From assembly GCA_900557285.1 (NCBI GenBank), contig USSJ01000091.1, forward strand, positions 1 through 5,805: 5,805 nucleotides of DNA, given 5' to 3'. The DNA is from an uncultured Clostridia bacterium (GTDB taxonomy: Bacteria; Bacillota; Clostridia; Christensenellales; Borkfalkiaceae). This document shows positions 4,922 through 5,805 of this stretch, in pieces. The notes below the pieces were generated by a model. The model was not told where the DNA came from. It saw only the letters and a list, made by a program, of their open reading frames with translations, and did no database searches. The position numbers and the translations under genes were made by a program. Each line of letters opens with the position of its first letter. Position 1 is the stretch's first letter.

Positions 4922-5805
4922 ATGCCCGAAAAATTTTCTCTGCGCCACTCGTACAAGACGGCGCTCTTTTACCTCGCCCTCGCGGCGGGGATGTTTCTGC
5001 TCGACTTCACGGCGACGCAGTTCGAACCCTTCTCGCTCGCCCTGCTGTACGCGGCGCTCGTGTGCGGCATTTCCCCGCTCGCCGCGGGGCTGTGCGCGCT
5101 CGCGGCGGGCACAGTGTCGCTCGCGGCGGGATGGATCCCCTTTCTCGTGCACGCGGCGCACACCGTTCTGCTGAGCGGAGGGTTTCTCCTGTTTGCGCGG
5201 GCGGGGAAAAATCCGCGCGCCGCCTCGGCGCTTCTTCTCGTCGCCTCGCTCGCGCCCTATCTCTTCCTCTACGGGAATTATGTGTACGGCGATCTCCTGC
5301 GCGCCGCCGTATTCGCCGCCGCGATCTTCCTGCTCGGGTGCGTGTGCGCCGTCGCGCTGCGGTGCGCGCTGTTTCGCGCGTTCCGCAGAAAACTCGCGCC
5401 CGAAGAGCCGCTTCTGTGCGGCGCCGCCGCCGCGGCGATCGGGATCGGGCTGTACAACTGCGCGGGCGCGGCGGTGTCCGAAGGGGTCTCCCTCTTTCTG
5501 CTTCTGCTGTGCTGTGCGCTGCGCAGGAAGGGAGACGCGATGTTCTGCGCCGTGCCGCTCGCACTGCCCGCCGCAATCTGCGAGAGCGTGGAGGCGATGC
5601 AGCTCTCGGCGGGGGCGCTCGGGTTTTTCACCCTCTACGCCGCCGTGTGTCTGTGCTTTCTGCGGACGGGGAAGTTCCCCGCCGCACTCGCCGTGTTCTT
5701 CTGCGCGGTGCTCGTGCACTTCTTCGAGGCGTTTGCGGGCGGGAGCGCCGCCTTTCTCTCCGCGCCCGCCTTTTACTACGGACTGCTCGCGCCCTTTCTG
5801 CCCTG
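4922..5805 (+). CDS. Polytopic membrane protein, 5' part; possible SpoIIE N-terminal half
   Basis: The reading frame is open from this ATG to the window edge (294 codons plus two bases), so the C-terminus is missing. The product is very hydrophobic, with about ten candidate membrane segments (roughly 13-30, 36-53, 55-75, 77-93, 101-117, 124-148, 164-198, 207-222, 228-247, 252-270, 280-294) and a short basic N-terminus (MPEKFSLRHSYK). Upstream, AGGAAAAGG (4909-4917) gives a Shine-Dalgarno. SpoIIE, the forespore phosphatase that dephosphorylates SpoIIAA, has about ten helices in its first 320 or so residues before its regulatory and PP2C domains; the size, topology and the FEPFSLALLYAAL stretch fit, but no diagnostic domain is visible. 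It could equally be another multi-pass protein. Oddities: 14 cysteines in 294 residues, and no TTA or TTG leucine codon, unlike dnaA and mnmG. The long minus-strand frame opposite is an Arg/Glu-rich shadow. Confidence 0.8.
   Translation, partial: MPEKFSLRHSYKTALFYLALAAGMFLLDFTATQFEPFSLALLYAALVCGISPLAAGLCALAAGTVSLAAGWIPFLVHAAHTVLLSGGFLLFARAGKNPRAASALLLVASLAPYLFLYGNYVYGDLLRAAVFAAAIFLLGCVCAVALRCALFRAFRRKLAPEEPLLCGAAAAAIGIGLYNCAGAAVSEGVSLFLLLLCCALRRKGDAMFCAVPLALPAAICESVEAMQLSAGALGFFTLYAAVCLCFLRTGKFPAALAVFFCAVLVHFFEAFAGGSAAFLSAPAFYYGLLAPFLP

Noticed and set aside
4640..5719. Long minus-strand open frame (about 359 codons) opposite the last gene
   Set aside because: The product is low-complexity Arg/Glu/Gly/His-rich, it runs through the mnmG terminator region, and the plus frame encodes a coherent membrane protein with promoter and ribosome site. 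It is a GC-driven shadow.

Overview
The window reads as chromosomal housekeeping DNA from a bacterium, most likely an uncultured member of the Bacillota (Clostridia). The basis is a firmicute-type dnaA and recF next to each other, Shine-Dalgarno-led genes, TATAAT-type promoters and intrinsic terminators. The assignment would be strengthened if the last gene is a sporulation protein, but that identification is tentative. I see no mobile element, CRISPR array, rRNA or tRNA.

Layout, left to right. Positions 1-105 hold a degenerate tandem repeat that begins inside the recF 3' end. recF (minus strand, 77-1162) encodes the SMC/ABC-type recombination mediator. A 183-bp spacer (1163-1345) separates it from dnaA. 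This spacer carries a well-formed plus-strand promoter for dnaA (1180-1208), a minus-strand extended -10 promoter for recF (1269-1296), and a 13-bp direct repeat ahead of dnaA. The two promoters point toward each other, so the 5' ends of the two transcripts should overlap antisense. dnaA (1346-2689) is complete and intact. It is followed after 100 bp by mnmG (2790-4664), with a strong hairpin in the gap. mnmG ends at a textbook terminator with a UUCG loop.

The 257-bp gap after mnmG (4665-4921) is unusually structured: three terminator-like hairpins that share the decamer CGGGGCGCGG, then three 10-bp A-tract repeats, a 16-nt alternating pyrimidine-purine run, and an extended -10 promoter. This promoter should drive the last gene (4922 to the window edge), a GC-rich, cysteine-rich polytopic membrane protein cut off at residue 294. 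Its topology resembles the N-terminal membrane half of SpoIIE, but nothing diagnostic of SpoIIE lies inside the window.

Functionally, DnaA (replication initiation) and RecF (gap repair, restart) are classic origin-region partners, and MnmG modifies tRNA wobble uridines and is often near origins. The arrangement is not the usual dnaA-dnaN-recF-gyrB order: recF is inverted, dnaN is absent from the gap, and mnmG directly follows dnaA without rsmG after it. I found no DnaA-box cluster, so the origin itself does not appear to be here. The coding genes are conventional; the most interesting signals are in the intergenic DNA.
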